Source: Segatella copri (GTDB lineage: Bacteria > Bacteroidota > Bacteroidia > Bacteroidales > Bacteroidaceae). From it: 64,000 nt of DNA. Both the position numbers and the translations under genes were made by a program. The notes below the pieces were generated by a model. That model saw nothing but the letters and a program-made list of their open reading frames with translations. It was not told the DNA's origin and did not search any database. The stretch lies in the NCBI RefSeq assembly GCF_009495355.1, contig NZ_VZAD01000063.1:22007-86006 (forward strand), given 5' to 3'. Shown piece after piece: positions 7,893 to 16,974 of the stretch; within the stretch, counting starts at the first letter, position 1; each line of letters begins with the position of its first letter.

Positions 7893-9422
7893 ATGAATCA
7901 GCAAGAACTAACCCAAATTGCAGCTCGCGGCATTTCGGAGCAGCAAATAGCAAAACAATTGGAGCAAATCAAAAATGGTTTCCCTTTCCTTCGTCTCGAA
8001 GGTGCTGCAGCCATTGGTAAGGGAATTATGTCTCCCGACGCAGAGGAGGTAAAGAAGTATGAACAGGTGTGGGACGAGTACAAGAAGCAGGGTCACCGCA
8101 TTGTGAAGTTTGTGCCAGCATCGGGTGCGGCAAGCAGAATGTTCAAGGATCTCTTTGCGTTCCTTGATGCGCCTTATGATGTGCCTACTACCGACTTCGA
8201 GAAGCATTTCTTCGACAATATCAAGAAGTTTGCCTTCCGTAAGTCTCTCTGCAGCAAGTGCAAGGAGAACGAGGGCAGCTGCGTATGCGACCTGATCAAG
8301 GCAGGCAAGTACAAGGCTGTGGTGGCAAATCTGCTGAAGGAAAGCGGACTCAACTATGGTCAGTTGCCCAAGGGCTTGCTGCAGTTCCATGAGTATTCCG
8401 ACGAAGAGGTTCGCACGCCTATGGAGGAGCACCTGGTTGAGGCTGCGCTTTATGCCAGCAGTAACGGTGAGGCAAATGTCCACTTTACCGTTTCGCACGA
8501 CCATCTGGAGCTCTTCGAAAAGATGGTGGCAGATAAGGTAGAGGGCTACGCCAAGAAATTCGGTGTGAAGTACAACATCTCTTTCTCTGAGCAGAAGCCA
8601 AGTACCGACACCATCGCCGCCAATCCCGACAACACTCCCTTCCACAATGAGGATGGCTCGCTGCTCTTCCGTCCAGGCGGTCATGGAGCGCTGATAGAAA
8701 ATCTGAACGAGATAGATGCCGACGTGGTGTTCATCAAGAATATAGATAATGTGGTGCCCGACCGTCTGAAGGCCGACACCGTGACCTACAAGCAGGTGAT
8801 TGCCGGCATCTTGGTTTCGCTGCAGCAGAAGGCATTCGAGTATCTGCGCGTTCTCGACTCGGGTACTTACAATCATGAGAAGTTGGAGGAGATTATCCGA
8901 TTCCTGCAGCGCGACCTGTGCTGCCGTCGTGCCGACATCAAGGAACTGGAGGATGCTGACCTGGTGATTTATCTGCGCAAGAAGCTGAACCGTCCGATGC
9001 GTGTATGTGGCGTGGTAAAGAATGTGGGCGAGCCTGGTGGCGGACCTTTCCTTACCTACAACAGCGACGGAACGGTGAGTCTGCAGATTCTGGAAAGCTC
9101 ACAGATCGACAAGAACAACAAGCAATACATGGATATGTTTGCGCAGGGCACTCACTTCAATCCTGTAGACCTTGTTTGCGCTACTAAGGACTATAAGGGC
9201 AACGATTTCGACCTGCCTAAGTATGTGGATCCCAAGACAGGATTTATCAGCAACAAGAGCAAGAACGGCAAGGAACTGAAGGCGCTCGAACTGCCTGGTC
9301 TTTGGAATGGTGCGATGAGCGACTGGAACACGGTGTTCGTAGAGGTTCCTCTCAGCACTTTCAACCCAGTGAAGACGGTCAATGACCTGCTTCGCGACCA
9401 GCATCAGGCGAAAGCTGAGTAA
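7893..9422 (+). CDS. DUF4301 family protein
   Basis: This cytoplasmic protein of 509 residues is typical of DUF4301, a family found mostly in Bacteroidota. No signal peptide or membrane segment is seen. Conserved-looking stretches are FVPASGAASRMFKDL (about 72-86), a C-x2-C-x6-C-x-C cluster (about 120-131: CSKCKENEGSCVC), FRPGGHGALIENL (about 259-271) and GEPGGGPF (about 376-383). The glycine-rich GASGAA-type motif is reminiscent of nucleotidyl-transferase loops, but that is only resemblance. Its function is unknown. It stands alone, divergent from relA, and is followed by a strong hairpin terminator at 9524-9566. Confidence 0.85.
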   Translation: MNQQELTQIAARGISEQQIAKQLEQIKNGFPFLRLEGAAAIGKGIMSPDAEEVKKYEQVWDEYKKQGHRIVKFVPASGAASRMFKDLFAFLDAPYDVPTTDFEKHFFDNIKKFAFRKSLCSKCKENEGSCVCDLIKAGKYKAVVANLLKESGLNYGQLPKGLLQFHEYSDEEVRTPMEEHLVEAALYASSNGEANVHFTVSHDHLELFEKMVADKVEGYAKKFGVKYNISFSEQKPSTDTIAANPDNTPFHNEDGSLLFRPGGHGALIENLNEIDADVVFIKNIDNVVPDRLKADTVTYKQVIAGILVSLQQKAFEYLRVLDSGTYNHEKLEEIIRFLQRDLCCRRADIKELEDADLVIYLRKKLNRPMRVCGVVKNVGEPGGGPFLTYNSDGTVSLQILESSQIDKNNKQYMDMFAQGTHFNPVDLVCATKDYKGNDFDLPKYVDPKTGFISNKSKNGKELKALELPGLWNGAMSDWNTVFVEVPLSTFNPVKTVNDLLRDQHQAKAE

Positions 9423-9523
9423 AGCAACTCAACTTACGCAAATTGGTAAGTGAAGAATTTAAAGAAGTTGGAGAAACTAAACCAATAAGCCTTAAGGGAA
9501 TGTTTCTTCAGAGCAAAGGAGTC

Positions 9524-9566
9524 AAGGGAGCTGAGGGAGTTTAGAAATAACTCCCTCAGCTCCCTT
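9524..9566 (+). terminator. Perfect 18-bp hairpin after the DUF4301 gene
   Basis: The arms AAGGGAGCTGAGGGAGTT (9524-9541) and its exact complement (9549-9566) surround a 7-base loop; a T-run follows near 9583. It lies about 100 bases after the stop codon and is probably a rho-independent terminator. This gap (9423-9997) has no credible gene; it also holds the hairpin at 9670-9719 and array 2. Confidence 0.75.
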
Positions 9567-9669
9567 AATTCTGTAATACCTTTTTTTACCGTCACTTAGT
9601 GACTTCAGCCCCCAGCGATAGATGCAGGGTTCATATTTTAGTATGAATCCTGTCTTTGTTTGACAAAAA

Positions 9670-9719
9670 ACTCACCAACCGCTTTGGGAGGCATGATGAC
9701 CAAAGTAGGGTTGGTGAGT
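9670..9719. other. Two-tier hairpin in intergenic DNA
   Basis: An outer stem ACTCACCAACC/GGTTGGTGAGT (9670-9680 with 9709-9719) encloses an inner stem CTTTGG/CCAAAG with a 12-base loop. No T-run follows, so a simple terminator is less likely. It may be a small structured RNA or the remnant of a mobile hairpin element. Confidence 0.6.
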
Positions 9720-9798
9720 CGGAGTAGTGGTCAACTAAAATCGTCAAACCACAAGAAATCTTACTCTTATACTATATAAATGTTCTTTTTAGCCCTAA

Positions 9799-9894
9799 AA
9801 ATCTATGTTCTAAACTATCGAACTTATGTTCTAAACTTTCGAACTTAAGTTCTAAACTATCGAACTTGTGTTCTAAACTTTAGAACATAGATTT
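9799..9894. repeat. Tandem array 2: period 21, bounded by a perfect 16-bp inverted repeat
   Basis: The outer arms AAATCTATGTTCTAAA (9799-9814) and its complement (9879-9894) enclose four units with the core GTTCTAAACTATCGAACTT starting at 9807, 9828, 9849 and 9870, exactly 21 bases apart. It lies between the convergent DUF4301 and ABC-2 permease genes, like array 1 between helicase and relA. The sequence is unrelated to array 1. Confidence 0.9.
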
Positions 9895-9997
9895 ATAAAC
9901 TAATAGAAAACAATTTGTATCGTATTAAAGAAATTGCTCGTGGCTATAGGGGTGCTGAGTTGTTACAAAGTATGTTCCAGAAAAGAAAGTTGCAGTA

Positions 9998-11212
9998 TCA
10001 TTTTCCTTGATATATTCTTAGTCGATTCTTGGCTGATGATAGTCGTTTGACAATAGCCTTCAGGCGCAGACGATACATGACACATGCCAATATGCCGTAA
10101 ACAAACACCTGGCACCACAAACCCACATACTCCTTATGTATATCGGCAATGGACGCACCAGTGCCCATGATGCGCAGGTAGCCGTTCATGCCAAATGTAG
10201 AAGGGAAGAGCCGTGACACATACTTCCAGAATACAGGAATCTCGGATCCAGGCCACGAAATGCCCGACATGAAAAGCAACGGCACCGAAAGGAAGACGAA
10301 CAGCATGATGCAATCTTCTCTTCTGTAAACCAATACAGACAGCACCATCGCCATGAAGATGCAGGCTAAAATGTACGGAATGATGAATCTGAGGAACACG
10401 AAATAGTCACCCACGTCGGGCAATCCAAACCACAGGGTCACAGCGGTGTACATATATATGGCCATCAGCAGATAGAGGATAAAGTAGAAGATGGCTTTGC
10501 CTATTACTATATCCACAGGTCTTCTGTACCATTTGCGCTTGGGCAGCATGTTGGCAAGGCATTTCTCACGCTGGTTTCCCATCGACATGCCGATGCCTAA
10601 GAAGAGTGTCTGCTGGATAATGAGCATCAACACTGGAGGAATGAGAAATGCAGCAAAACCGCTTTGCGGATTGAAGAGACTGATGTAGTCGTATTCTATT
10701 GGCATTCGGGCAATCTTTTCATCTTCACGGGTCATCGGATGCAGGTAGTTGTCCACCTTGATGTCTCGGTTCATATCGAGTGAGACATTATTGGCGGCAA
10801 GAAGCAAAGCTTTGTAATACAGCAGCGAACTCATGTCACAGTAAAGTCCGACGGTAGTTTGCTCACCTCTCCAGATATCCAGATTGAAGGTCTTCGGGAT
10901 GCGAACCACACCGTATATTTTTCTTTCCATCAGCAGTTGGCGTGCCTCGTTGACATCGTTGCAATGTGCTGCCAGGCTGGCCTCTGGTGTCGCATCCATC
11001 TTTCGGATGAACTCACGACTCATACTGCTGTTGCAATCATCAATCACAGCAAAAGGCACATCACGCACCACCTCGTTTGTGTAGACATAAGAGTAGAGCA
11101 ACGGATAGCAAAGAGGCACAAAGATGATGAAAATCAAGATACCCTTGTCGTGCATGATTTCCCTGAGTTCCGTCATCCAAATCTGTATGATATTTATGAT
11201 AGATCTTGTCAT
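9998..11212 (-). CDS. ABC-2 family permease of an efflux operon (second copy)
   Basis: This inner-membrane ABC-2 permease of 404 residues has an N-terminal membrane segment (about 24-44), a periplasmic domain of about 150 residues and a cluster of five or six hydrophobic segments at about 180-375, the YhhJ/DrrB-like layout. It is the last gene of the tolC-hlyD-permease-permease operon; its ATG overlaps the stop of the preceding permease by one base (TAATG at 11210-11214), indicating translational coupling. The pair would form the membrane channel of an exporter. No ATP-binding subunit is encoded in the operon. The substrate is unknown, plausibly a drug, lipid or siderophore-like molecule. Confidence 0.85.
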   Translation of the reverse strand: MTRSIINIIQIWMTELREIMHDKGILIFIIFVPLCYPLLYSYVYTNEVVRDVPFAVIDDCNSSMSREFIRKMDATPEASLAAHCNDVNEARQLLMERKIYGVVRIPKTFNLDIWRGEQTTVGLYCDMSSLLYYKALLLAANNVSLDMNRDIKVDNYLHPMTREDEKIARMPIEYDYISLFNPQSGFAAFLIPPVLMLIIQQTLFLGIGMSMGNQREKCLANMLPKRKWYRRPVDIVIGKAIFYFILYLLMAIYMYTAVTLWFGLPDVGDYFVFLRFIIPYILACIFMAMVLSVLVYRREDCIMLFVFLSVPLLFMSGISWPGSEIPVFWKYVSRLFPSTFGMNGYLRIMGTGASIADIHKEYVGLWCQVFVYGILACVMYRLRLKAIVKRLSSAKNRLRIYQGK

Positions 11213-12393
11213 TATGGTATGTACTTAACGTTGATGAATAAACGGCGATAGTGGTGGAGCGTGAGCACTGGCAGTAAGGCGAATATTGCCAGCGCCAGCA
11301 CACTATGCCAGACATATACGATGCTGTATCCGTTGAGTGCCTGGTTGACGTACAACAGATAATAGTGGCGCAAAGGAAAGACTACACACAGCTTCTGCAG
11401 GATGGTGTCCATGGCTGTTACCGGGAAGGTGAAACCAGCCAAAGAGAATGACAGGATTCCCCATAGCGAACAGAGACACATGGAGAGTCGCATCTGTCCA
11501 CATACACCGAAGAGAAAGGCTGCAAATCCCTGTGCGCCCAACACGGTGAGCATTCCCACGAGTATCATCGCCATGATGCCGCTGTTGCATGGATACTGCA
11601 GATAGCGATAAAAATAAACGGCATAGAGAATATAGATGAGCCAGAACACTAAGGTTTGTGGCAACAGTTTTCCCACAAGGGCGGTGAGCGGAGACTTTCC
11701 CGATATGCGATAGAGTACAAGCTGTGTGTCTCGTTTCCATTCCAGTCCGATGGTGTAGGCTGCGGAGAGCATCACCAGGAGGATGAAGATTCCAGGTATG
11801 AGCATATTGTTGAGATATACTGCATAGTCAAGGTAAGGGTTGTTAAGCGGATGTGTCTCTATCTTGATGGGTTGTATCACGCCCATCGCCTGTCGTGGGT
11901 TCATGCCGTGGGCATAAAGCGTTTCGCGTGTCAGGGCGAGACCTGTCAGCTCGGAAGCGTAGCGCATATCGCGCATCTCCAGGTTGCCCGGAACATAATA
12001 GCACTCGTTGGTATAGAACGAGATACGGGGCTGGCGATTGGACAAAGCCTTCTCTGTTGTCTTCTTGGGAAGATAGAAGAAGGCGTAGATTTCTCCTCGC
12101 TGCATGGCTTCTCTTGCCTCGCCGAAGGTAGAATAGTGACGCACGATCTTCACTCCTTCCAAAGAGCCGAGTATTCGGGTGATGGTATGAGTAATGTGGG
12201 TGTCGTCTTCATCAACCATGGCTGCAGGCATCTTGGTAGGCAAGCCGGCGCTCATCAGCGAGGTGAGGAATATAAGACAGAACAGCGGCGCAATGATCAT
12301 GCAGAAGAGGAAGAGTGGGCGATGCGAGTACATCTTCAGTTCTCTTTTGCCTATCATGGCGAGCCTTCTGATAGTCTTGCTTATGATGTTCAT
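11212..12393 (-). CDS. ABC-2 family permease of an efflux operon (first copy)
   Basis: A paralogue of the following gene: 393 residues, one N-terminal membrane segment (about 24-46), a periplasmic domain with the ABC-2 pattern FFYLPKKTTEKAL (about 103-115), then a C-terminal membrane cluster (about 195-385). It starts 22 bases after the HlyD-type gene and is coupled to the next permease by a one-base overlap. The two permeases presumably form a heterodimer that hands substrate to the HlyD/TolC parts of a tripartite exporter. This family normally pairs with a separate ATPase, which is missing here. Confidence 0.85.
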   Translation of the reverse strand: MNIISKTIRRLAMIGKRELKMYSHRPLFLFCMIIAPLFCLIFLTSLMSAGLPTKMPAAMVDEDDTHITHTITRILGSLEGVKIVRHYSTFGEAREAMQRGEIYAFFYLPKKTTEKALSNRQPRISFYTNECYYVPGNLEMRDMRYASELTGLALTRETLYAHGMNPRQAMGVIQPIKIETHPLNNPYLDYAVYLNNMLIPGIFILLVMLSAAYTIGLEWKRDTQLVLYRISGKSPLTALVGKLLPQTLVFWLIYILYAVYFYRYLQYPCNSGIMAMILVGMLTVLGAQGFAAFLFGVCGQMRLSMCLCSLWGILSFSLAGFTFPVTAMDTILQKLCVVFPLRHYYLLYVNQALNGYSIVYVWHSVLALAIFALLPVLTLHHYRRLFINVKYIP

Positions 12394-12414
12394 GATGATG
12401 ATTTTTTATATGCT

Positions 12415-13431
12415 TTAATTCTTTGAGGATTTGTCGGTTGCAGAAGATGACTTTCTCAGTACTGCCGACATGCCCGACATGATGTTGCTTACCGGCTGTA
12501 ATGGATGAGCCTGTACCTCGAAGGTCTTCAGGTCGAGATCATCGAGAGCCTTGGTGGCCTTCCATACGGCAAAAGAGCCCACATCCTTCATCAGGGTGAT
12601 GCGTACAGGAATGGTCTTGTCTACGGCAGGAACATACACCTCTGCCTCGGTTCCCACGGAATAGCCCTTCAACTTGTCTTCGCGGATATTGAAGACAAAC
12701 CATACATCTTTTACCACCGACACATTCATGATAGGTGCGCCAGTGCCCACCAGTTCGCCTACTTCGGGGAAAATCTCGGTTACCAAGCCGTCGGCTGTAG
12801 CCGTCAGTACCGTCTCCTTGATGTAGGAATGTACTTCGGCAATGGCACCCTTAGCACGGTTGGCCTGTGCCTGTGCCATAGATTTTTCCTCTTTTCGGGC
12901 ACCGTTCACAGCCATGTCGTATTTTGCCTTGGCGGCTTTCTCGGTAGCCACGGCAGCATCATATTGCGCCTTTGCCTCATCGCGCTTCTGCTCAGCCATC
13001 ACGCCTCCCTCGAAGAGGCGCTGCACACGGTTGTAGGTCTTGCGCATCACATCCACGGCTGCTATCGACTTCTGCCACATCTCGTAGGCTGCCTGTATTT
13101 CTTCTTGTCGGGCACCACTGTACACTTTGTCCTCCATAGCTTTGGCGGCATCGTAGGCGGCAGTGGCCTGAGAAAGCTTTGCCTCAACATCGGGAGCTTC
13201 GAGTACTACAAGTGTATCACCTTTGTGAACAAAGTCACCTTCTTTTACTCTCAACTCCAATACGCGTGAAGGTACTTTGGAAGAGAGACGGTAGTCGGTC
13301 GTTTCTGCCTGTCCCTCAAGGGTTTCTTCCTTGGTGGTTTTGAACAGACCTACCGTGATGACAACGATGATGACGGCAATGAGCACCAAGGCGATTGCCA
13401 GAATACTGGTGATGATTCTATTCTTTTTCAT
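12415..13431 (-). CDS. HlyD/EmrA-type periplasmic adaptor (membrane fusion protein)
   Basis: This 338-residue adaptor has one N-terminal membrane anchor (about 6-31), a split biotinyl-lipoyl domain (L-R-V-K-E-G-D-F-V-H-K-G-D-T-L near 57-74 and the second half near 190-210), an alanine-rich helical hairpin (about 80-180, coiled coil) and a beta-barrel domain to the end. It bridges an inner-membrane exporter and TolC. It is the second gene of the operon, 34 bases after tolC and 22 before the permeases. The C-terminus is rich in Ser/Lys and probably disordered. Confidence 0.92.
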   Translation of the reverse strand: MKKNRIITSILAIALVLIAVIIVVITVGLFKTTKEETLEGQAETTDYRLSSKVPSRVLELRVKEGDFVHKGDTLVVLEAPDVEAKLSQATAAYDAAKAMEDKVYSGARQEEIQAAYEMWQKSIAAVDVMRKTYNRVQRLFEGGVMAEQKRDEAKAQYDAAVATEKAAKAKYDMAVNGARKEEKSMAQAQANRAKGAIAEVHSYIKETVLTATADGLVTEIFPEVGELVGTGAPIMNVSVVKDVWFVFNIREDKLKGYSVGTEAEVYVPAVDKTIPVRITLMKDVGSFAVWKATKALDDLDLKTFEVQAHPLQPVSNIMSGMSAVLRKSSSATDKSSKN

Positions 13432-13465
13432 TTCTAAGTTATTTCAGATTTAACATTGTTGTATT

Positions 13466-14905
13466 TTAAATATGTGTATCGATAGAACCGATGGCTTTTC
13501 GCAGATAGAGATTGGCAAGGCGTACGTCCACCTGTGCGTTTACCCATTCCGATTTAGCCTTGAGCCATGCAGTCTGTGCCTCCATCACATTGCTCAGCGT
13601 AATTACGCCTTCCTTCATGCCGAGGTTGGCGTAACGGAGGTTTTCTTCTGCCTCGTCCACACTGCGCAGGGTGGTCTGGTAACGCTCCAGACTCTCCTGA
13701 AGTTTCTGACGGCATTGGTTCACCTGCAGCTCAATCTTTTCCTTCACCTCTTCGGTTTCAAATCTGTGCATCAGGGCTTCTGCCTTGGCAGTCTTCACCT
13801 TGTAAGAGCGGTCGCCCCAGGTGAGGATGGGGACGTTCAGCGTGACACCTACATTCCACATACCTTTCATCTTGCGTTCAAAGCTGTTGAATACCGATGG
13901 GTTGCTGGCCAGATAGCCTCCCATCAGGGCTACCTTGGGCAGGTATTCGGCACGTGCCAACTTGATTTTCTCATCGTAAATCTTGTTCTGAAGTCCTAAG
14001 GCCTGCAGCTCTTTGCGGTTGCCTTCTGCCTGTTCTACCAGGTTGTCTGTCTTCGAATTGACCATTTCCACCTGGCCCATTATCGCTGTGCTTTGGCTCT
14101 TCTCGTCGATGGCATCTTCTACCTCTACTGCTTCGTTCATGTCAAGTCCGCAGATCCTGCAGAGGTTCATTCTTGACAGTTCTATGCCATTGTTCACCTG
14201 AATGAGTGTCACACCGGCTTCGTTCACCTTCACCTTTACACTCAGGAGGTCGGCCTTGGTAGCCATGCCTTCCTTTACCAGTTTCTCTACATCTCTTTCC
14301 AATTTGTCAACCAAAGCCTTGTAGCCCTCGGCAAGTTTCTTCTTGCTGTACAGCGCCACTAAGTTCCAGTAAGCATCGTCCACCTCTACAATGATGTCTT
14401 GCAATTCCTTGTCGTACAGGGTTCCGGCAGCCTCTTCGGCATATTGGGTAATCTTATTGTATGCTCTGATTTTGCCTCCCATATAAATAGGTTGAGTCAG
14501 GGTAACCGCTACGACACCTGCATTACGGGTATCGGTATGAAGGGCATCCACGACTCCTTGTCCTACAGAGTTGATGGTAGAACTCATTGGAGCGAGATTG
14601 GGAACTGCTGCAGATAGTCCTGTTCCTATATTAGATAAGGTGTGCTTCTGCTCATCGCTCAGCAGCGACAACTCGCGGCTTGTGTACATATATGCACCTG
14701 TAGCTGATACTTTTGGCAGGTAGTTGGTGGTTGCAGATTTATGGGTGTAATGGGCTGCTACCTTTTTCTGCCCAGCCATAAGTAGGGATTTATTGTTGCT
14801 GATGGCTCTGGCTCTTAATGAGTCGAGTGACCAACTTTTGCCGACGGCATTTGTATTGACCAATACAAGCGACAACAATCCAAGCATTAATACTTTTTTC
14901 TTCAT
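13466..14905 (-). CDS. TolC-family outer-membrane efflux protein
   Basis: This outer-membrane factor of 479 residues has a signal peptide (about 1-22, MKKKVLMLGLLSLVLVNTNA) and two OEP repeats (about 25-235 and 285-470), each with long helices and a beta segment, the usual TolC layout and length. It is first in the efflux operon, giving it the exit duct for the HlyD and ABC-2 parts. Transcription probably starts from the -7 box at 14937-14944, directly beside half-sites that the divergent AraC regulator may bind. Confidence 0.92.
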   Translation of the reverse strand: MKKKVLMLGLLSLVLVNTNAVGKSWSLDSLRARAISNNKSLLMAGQKKVAAHYTHKSATTNYLPKVSATGAYMYTSRELSLLSDEQKHTLSNIGTGLSAAVPNLAPMSSTINSVGQGVVDALHTDTRNAGVVAVTLTQPIYMGGKIRAYNKITQYAEEAAGTLYDKELQDIIVEVDDAYWNLVALYSKKKLAEGYKALVDKLERDVEKLVKEGMATKADLLSVKVKVNEAGVTLIQVNNGIELSRMNLCRICGLDMNEAVEVEDAIDEKSQSTAIMGQVEMVNSKTDNLVEQAEGNRKELQALGLQNKIYDEKIKLARAEYLPKVALMGGYLASNPSVFNSFERKMKGMWNVGVTLNVPILTWGDRSYKVKTAKAEALMHRFETEEVKEKIELQVNQCRQKLQESLERYQTTLRSVDEAEENLRYANLGMKEGVITLSNVMEAQTAWLKAKSEWVNAQVDVRLANLYLRKAIGSIDTHI

Positions 14906-14936
14906 TATTTTCTATCTGTTTTTATAATTCATGCGG

Positions 14937-14944
14937 CAAAATTA
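14937..14944 (-). promoter_or_regulatory. -7 box TAATTTTG of the tolC efflux operon
   Basis: CAAAATTA on the plus strand, 32 bases before the tolC ATG. The first putative operator half-site begins 4 bases upstream of it (14948). Confidence 0.6.
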
Positions 14945-14947
14945 CTA

Positions 14948-14999
14948 CTATTAGAACACTATTTGGTGCTCTAATAGGTCTGTATGGTGTTCTTTTAGG
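14948..14999. promoter_or_regulatory. Three half-sites, likely operator of the AraC regulator
   Basis: Two direct copies TGGTGCTCTAATAGG (14964-14978) and TGGTGTTCTTTTAGG (14985-14999) start 21 bases apart. An inverted copy lies at 14948-14961 (complement TAGTGTTCTAATAG). Two-turn spacing of direct half-sites is usual for AraC-type activators. Position next to the tolC promoter suggests control of the efflux operon. Confidence 0.65.
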
Positions 15000-15064
15000 G
15001 AAGTTGTTATGTGAAAGAACAATAAATCTACCTTTTAGACCACTAAACGTGTATGTTTTTTTAC

Positions 15065-15072
15065 TAAATTTG
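15065..15072 (+). promoter_or_regulatory. -7 box TAAATTTG of the AraC regulator gene
   Basis: A TAnnTTTG match ending 20 bases before the ATG at 15093. Confidence 0.6.
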
Positions 15073-15092
15073 CCAGCAAAAAGAACTAAAGT

Positions 15093-15995
15093 ATGGCAAA
15101 GTTTGAAAAAATAGACATTTCTGACATCAGACTCATAGCGAATGCAGAGTTTATAGACTATGCAGACAACGACGTGGTTATTATTGATGACCTGCGCAAT
15201 TTCTCGAGGTTGCAAGCCATCAAGGTGGATTTCCTTTTGATCATAGTCATCAAGTCGGGGCGTGTGGCCATGCAGGCAGACAAAGAAGAAGCCACGGCCT
15301 CTTCCAACGACATTATTATTTGCCAGCCCAACACCATTATGAACGATTGCTTGTTTAGTTTTGACTTTAGTGCCAAGGCTGTTTGTCTATCGTCAAAGAT
15401 AGCTCGAAGCATGTTGCACATTGGTGATGTGGTGGATATTTCTTTCTATTTGAAGAATAGACCTATCATTCATGTGGGTGAGTCGAATATGAGTACATTC
15501 GAAAAATATCATGCACTCTTGTCTGAGCAAATAGTAAAAGAAAATTCTAAATATAAGAAGCTGATTGTGGGAAGTTTGGTGAATTCTTTCCTGTTTTGCT
15601 TGCTGAGCATCATAGAACAAAGTTCTCCGGAAAGGGAAACGCTCCATGTCTCAAGGGGCAGTCTGTTGTTCAAGCAATTTATAGAACTGTTGTCTTCCTT
15701 GGAGGTAAAACCAAGAAACGTGGATTTCTATAGCAAGAAACTTTGTATTACCCGAAAATACCTGTCGAATGTCTGTAAGGACAACAGTGGGAAAACTGCT
15801 TACGAGTGGATCATTGAATATTCGATAGAAGATATCAGCCGTCTTTTGTCTCATTCGGATATGAGTGTAAAGGAAATCGCCAACTATTTGAACTTTCCAA
15901 ATCTTTCTTTTTTCGGCAAGTTTGTTAAATCTCATCTGGGTTGCTCACCGACTCAGTTCAGAATGATGAAAGGTAAAAATGCAGCTGAGAAATAG
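15093..15995 (+). CDS. AraC-family transcriptional regulator
   Basis: This 300-residue regulator has an N-terminal cupin-like sensing region (about 30-150) and a C-terminal AraC DNA-binding domain (about 190-295) with two helix-turn-helix units; the second carries M-S-V-K-E-I-A-N-Y-L-N-F-P and the usual S-F-F-G-K-F-V-K-x-H-L-G-C-S-P-T-Q-F tail. It is divergent from the tolC-hlyD-ABC2 operon and separated by 187 bases that hold three putative half-sites, so it most likely controls that exporter. The inducer is unknown. Confidence 0.9.
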   Translation: MAKFEKIDISDIRLIANAEFIDYADNDVVIIDDLRNFSRLQAIKVDFLLIIVIKSGRVAMQADKEEATASSNDIIICQPNTIMNDCLFSFDFSAKAVCLSSKIARSMLHIGDVVDISFYLKNRPIIHVGESNMSTFEKYHALLSEQIVKENSKYKKLIVGSLVNSFLFCLLSIIEQSSPERETLHVSRGSLLFKQFIELLSSLEVKPRNVDFYSKKLCITRKYLSNVCKDNSGKTAYEWIIEYSIEDISRLLSHSDMSVKEIANYLNFPNLSFFGKFVKSHLGCSPTQFRMMKGKNAAEK

Positions 15996-16058
15996 TATGT
16001 TGGCAGAGAACTCATCGTTTTATTGCGAAGTGTTCTTTGACTGTGTAATGATAAGTAA

Positions 16059-16847
16059 ATGATGATGTATTTTAAAAAAACAACCATAAAGGTAAGTCCC
16101 AGGCACCCTGAGATGAGAGACTTCATTGAGCGCATTCCTGAGGTGTTCGAGCAGGAGGGACAATGTGTTTATATAGGAAGAAATGTGATTAAGGCATTTT
16201 GGATAAAGGTGAATGGTGAGGACAAAGAAGTGATGGTGAAAAGATACAGGCAACCTTACTTTGTCCAAAGAATACACTATACTTTATTCCGCCCCACGAA
16301 GGCGTGTCGTGCATACGAGTATTCCTTTAAGTTGCAGGCTAATGGCTTTGCTACCCCCGAAGGCTATGGATATGTGGAGACAAGGATTATGGGACTTCTC
16401 AAGTATTGCTACTTTATATCTGACGTTGAACATAGTCCTCTCCTTTCTGAGCAACTGAATGAACTAAAGGATTTCAACAAGGTGATGGCGAGTGATTTTG
16501 CTCGTTTTGTGAATCGTTTACACCAGAAAGGCATCGTGGATCTTGACTTGAATAGCAGCAATATTTTCTATCAGATCCAGGATGATGGTCATTACAGATT
16601 CTCTCTTATCGACATCAATCGCATGAGGTCCTACAAAGGATATCCTCCGCTGAAAATATGTGTAGAGAACCTGATGAGTTTTACTGGCAGAATAGATTTG
16701 TTCGAGTTTGTGATACAGCAGTATATGAACGTAAGGGGAATTAATGAGAATGTGATCAGGAAAATCTTGGAAGCCAAGAAGGTACATGACAGACGATGGA
16801 AACATATTAAAGGCTTTACACATTTATTTAAATGGATAAGAAAATAG
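16059..16847 (+). CDS. Lipopolysaccharide kinase-like protein (Kdo/WaaP family)
   Basis: This 262-residue protein has the fold signature of Kdo/WaaP/InaA kinases, which phosphorylate sugars of the LPS inner core at the cytoplasmic face. Visible motifs are the lysine-containing strand EVMVKRY (about 52-58), the catalytic-loop-like VDLDLNSSN (about 158-166, in place of HGDLHPGN) and the metal-binding DIN (about 180-182, in place of DxD/DFG). It starts 64 bases after the AraC gene on the same strand and may share its transcript. The kinase assignment rests on motif pattern, so the substrate is inference. Confidence 0.75.
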   Translation: MMMYFKKTTIKVSPRHPEMRDFIERIPEVFEQEGQCVYIGRNVIKAFWIKVNGEDKEVMVKRYRQPYFVQRIHYTLFRPTKACRAYEYSFKLQANGFATPEGYGYVETRIMGLLKYCYFISDVEHSPLLSEQLNELKDFNKVMASDFARFVNRLHQKGIVDLDLNSSNIFYQIQDDGHYRFSLIDINRMRSYKGYPPLKICVENLMSFTGRIDLFEFVIQQYMNVRGINENVIRKILEAKKVHDRRWKHIKGFTHLFKWIRK

Positions 16848-16897
16848 GCGATAACTTCCATAACTTCTGAACTTGCTAAATTTCAGTATAAAAAAAT

Positions 16898-16948
16898 TTC
16901 ACCCATCCTCCAACTCTAAACAGAGAAGAAGGATGGGTGAAGTTTTTT
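16898..16948. terminator. Bidirectional terminator between LPS-kinase-like gene and thrC
   Basis: A 12-bp perfect stem TTCACCCATCCT/AGGATGGGTGAA (16898-16909 with 16930-16941) has A6 on its left and T7 on its right. It can end both convergent transcripts. Confidence 0.85.
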
Positions 16949-16974
16949 TATGTGTTTGTGACTGTAGAATCTTC

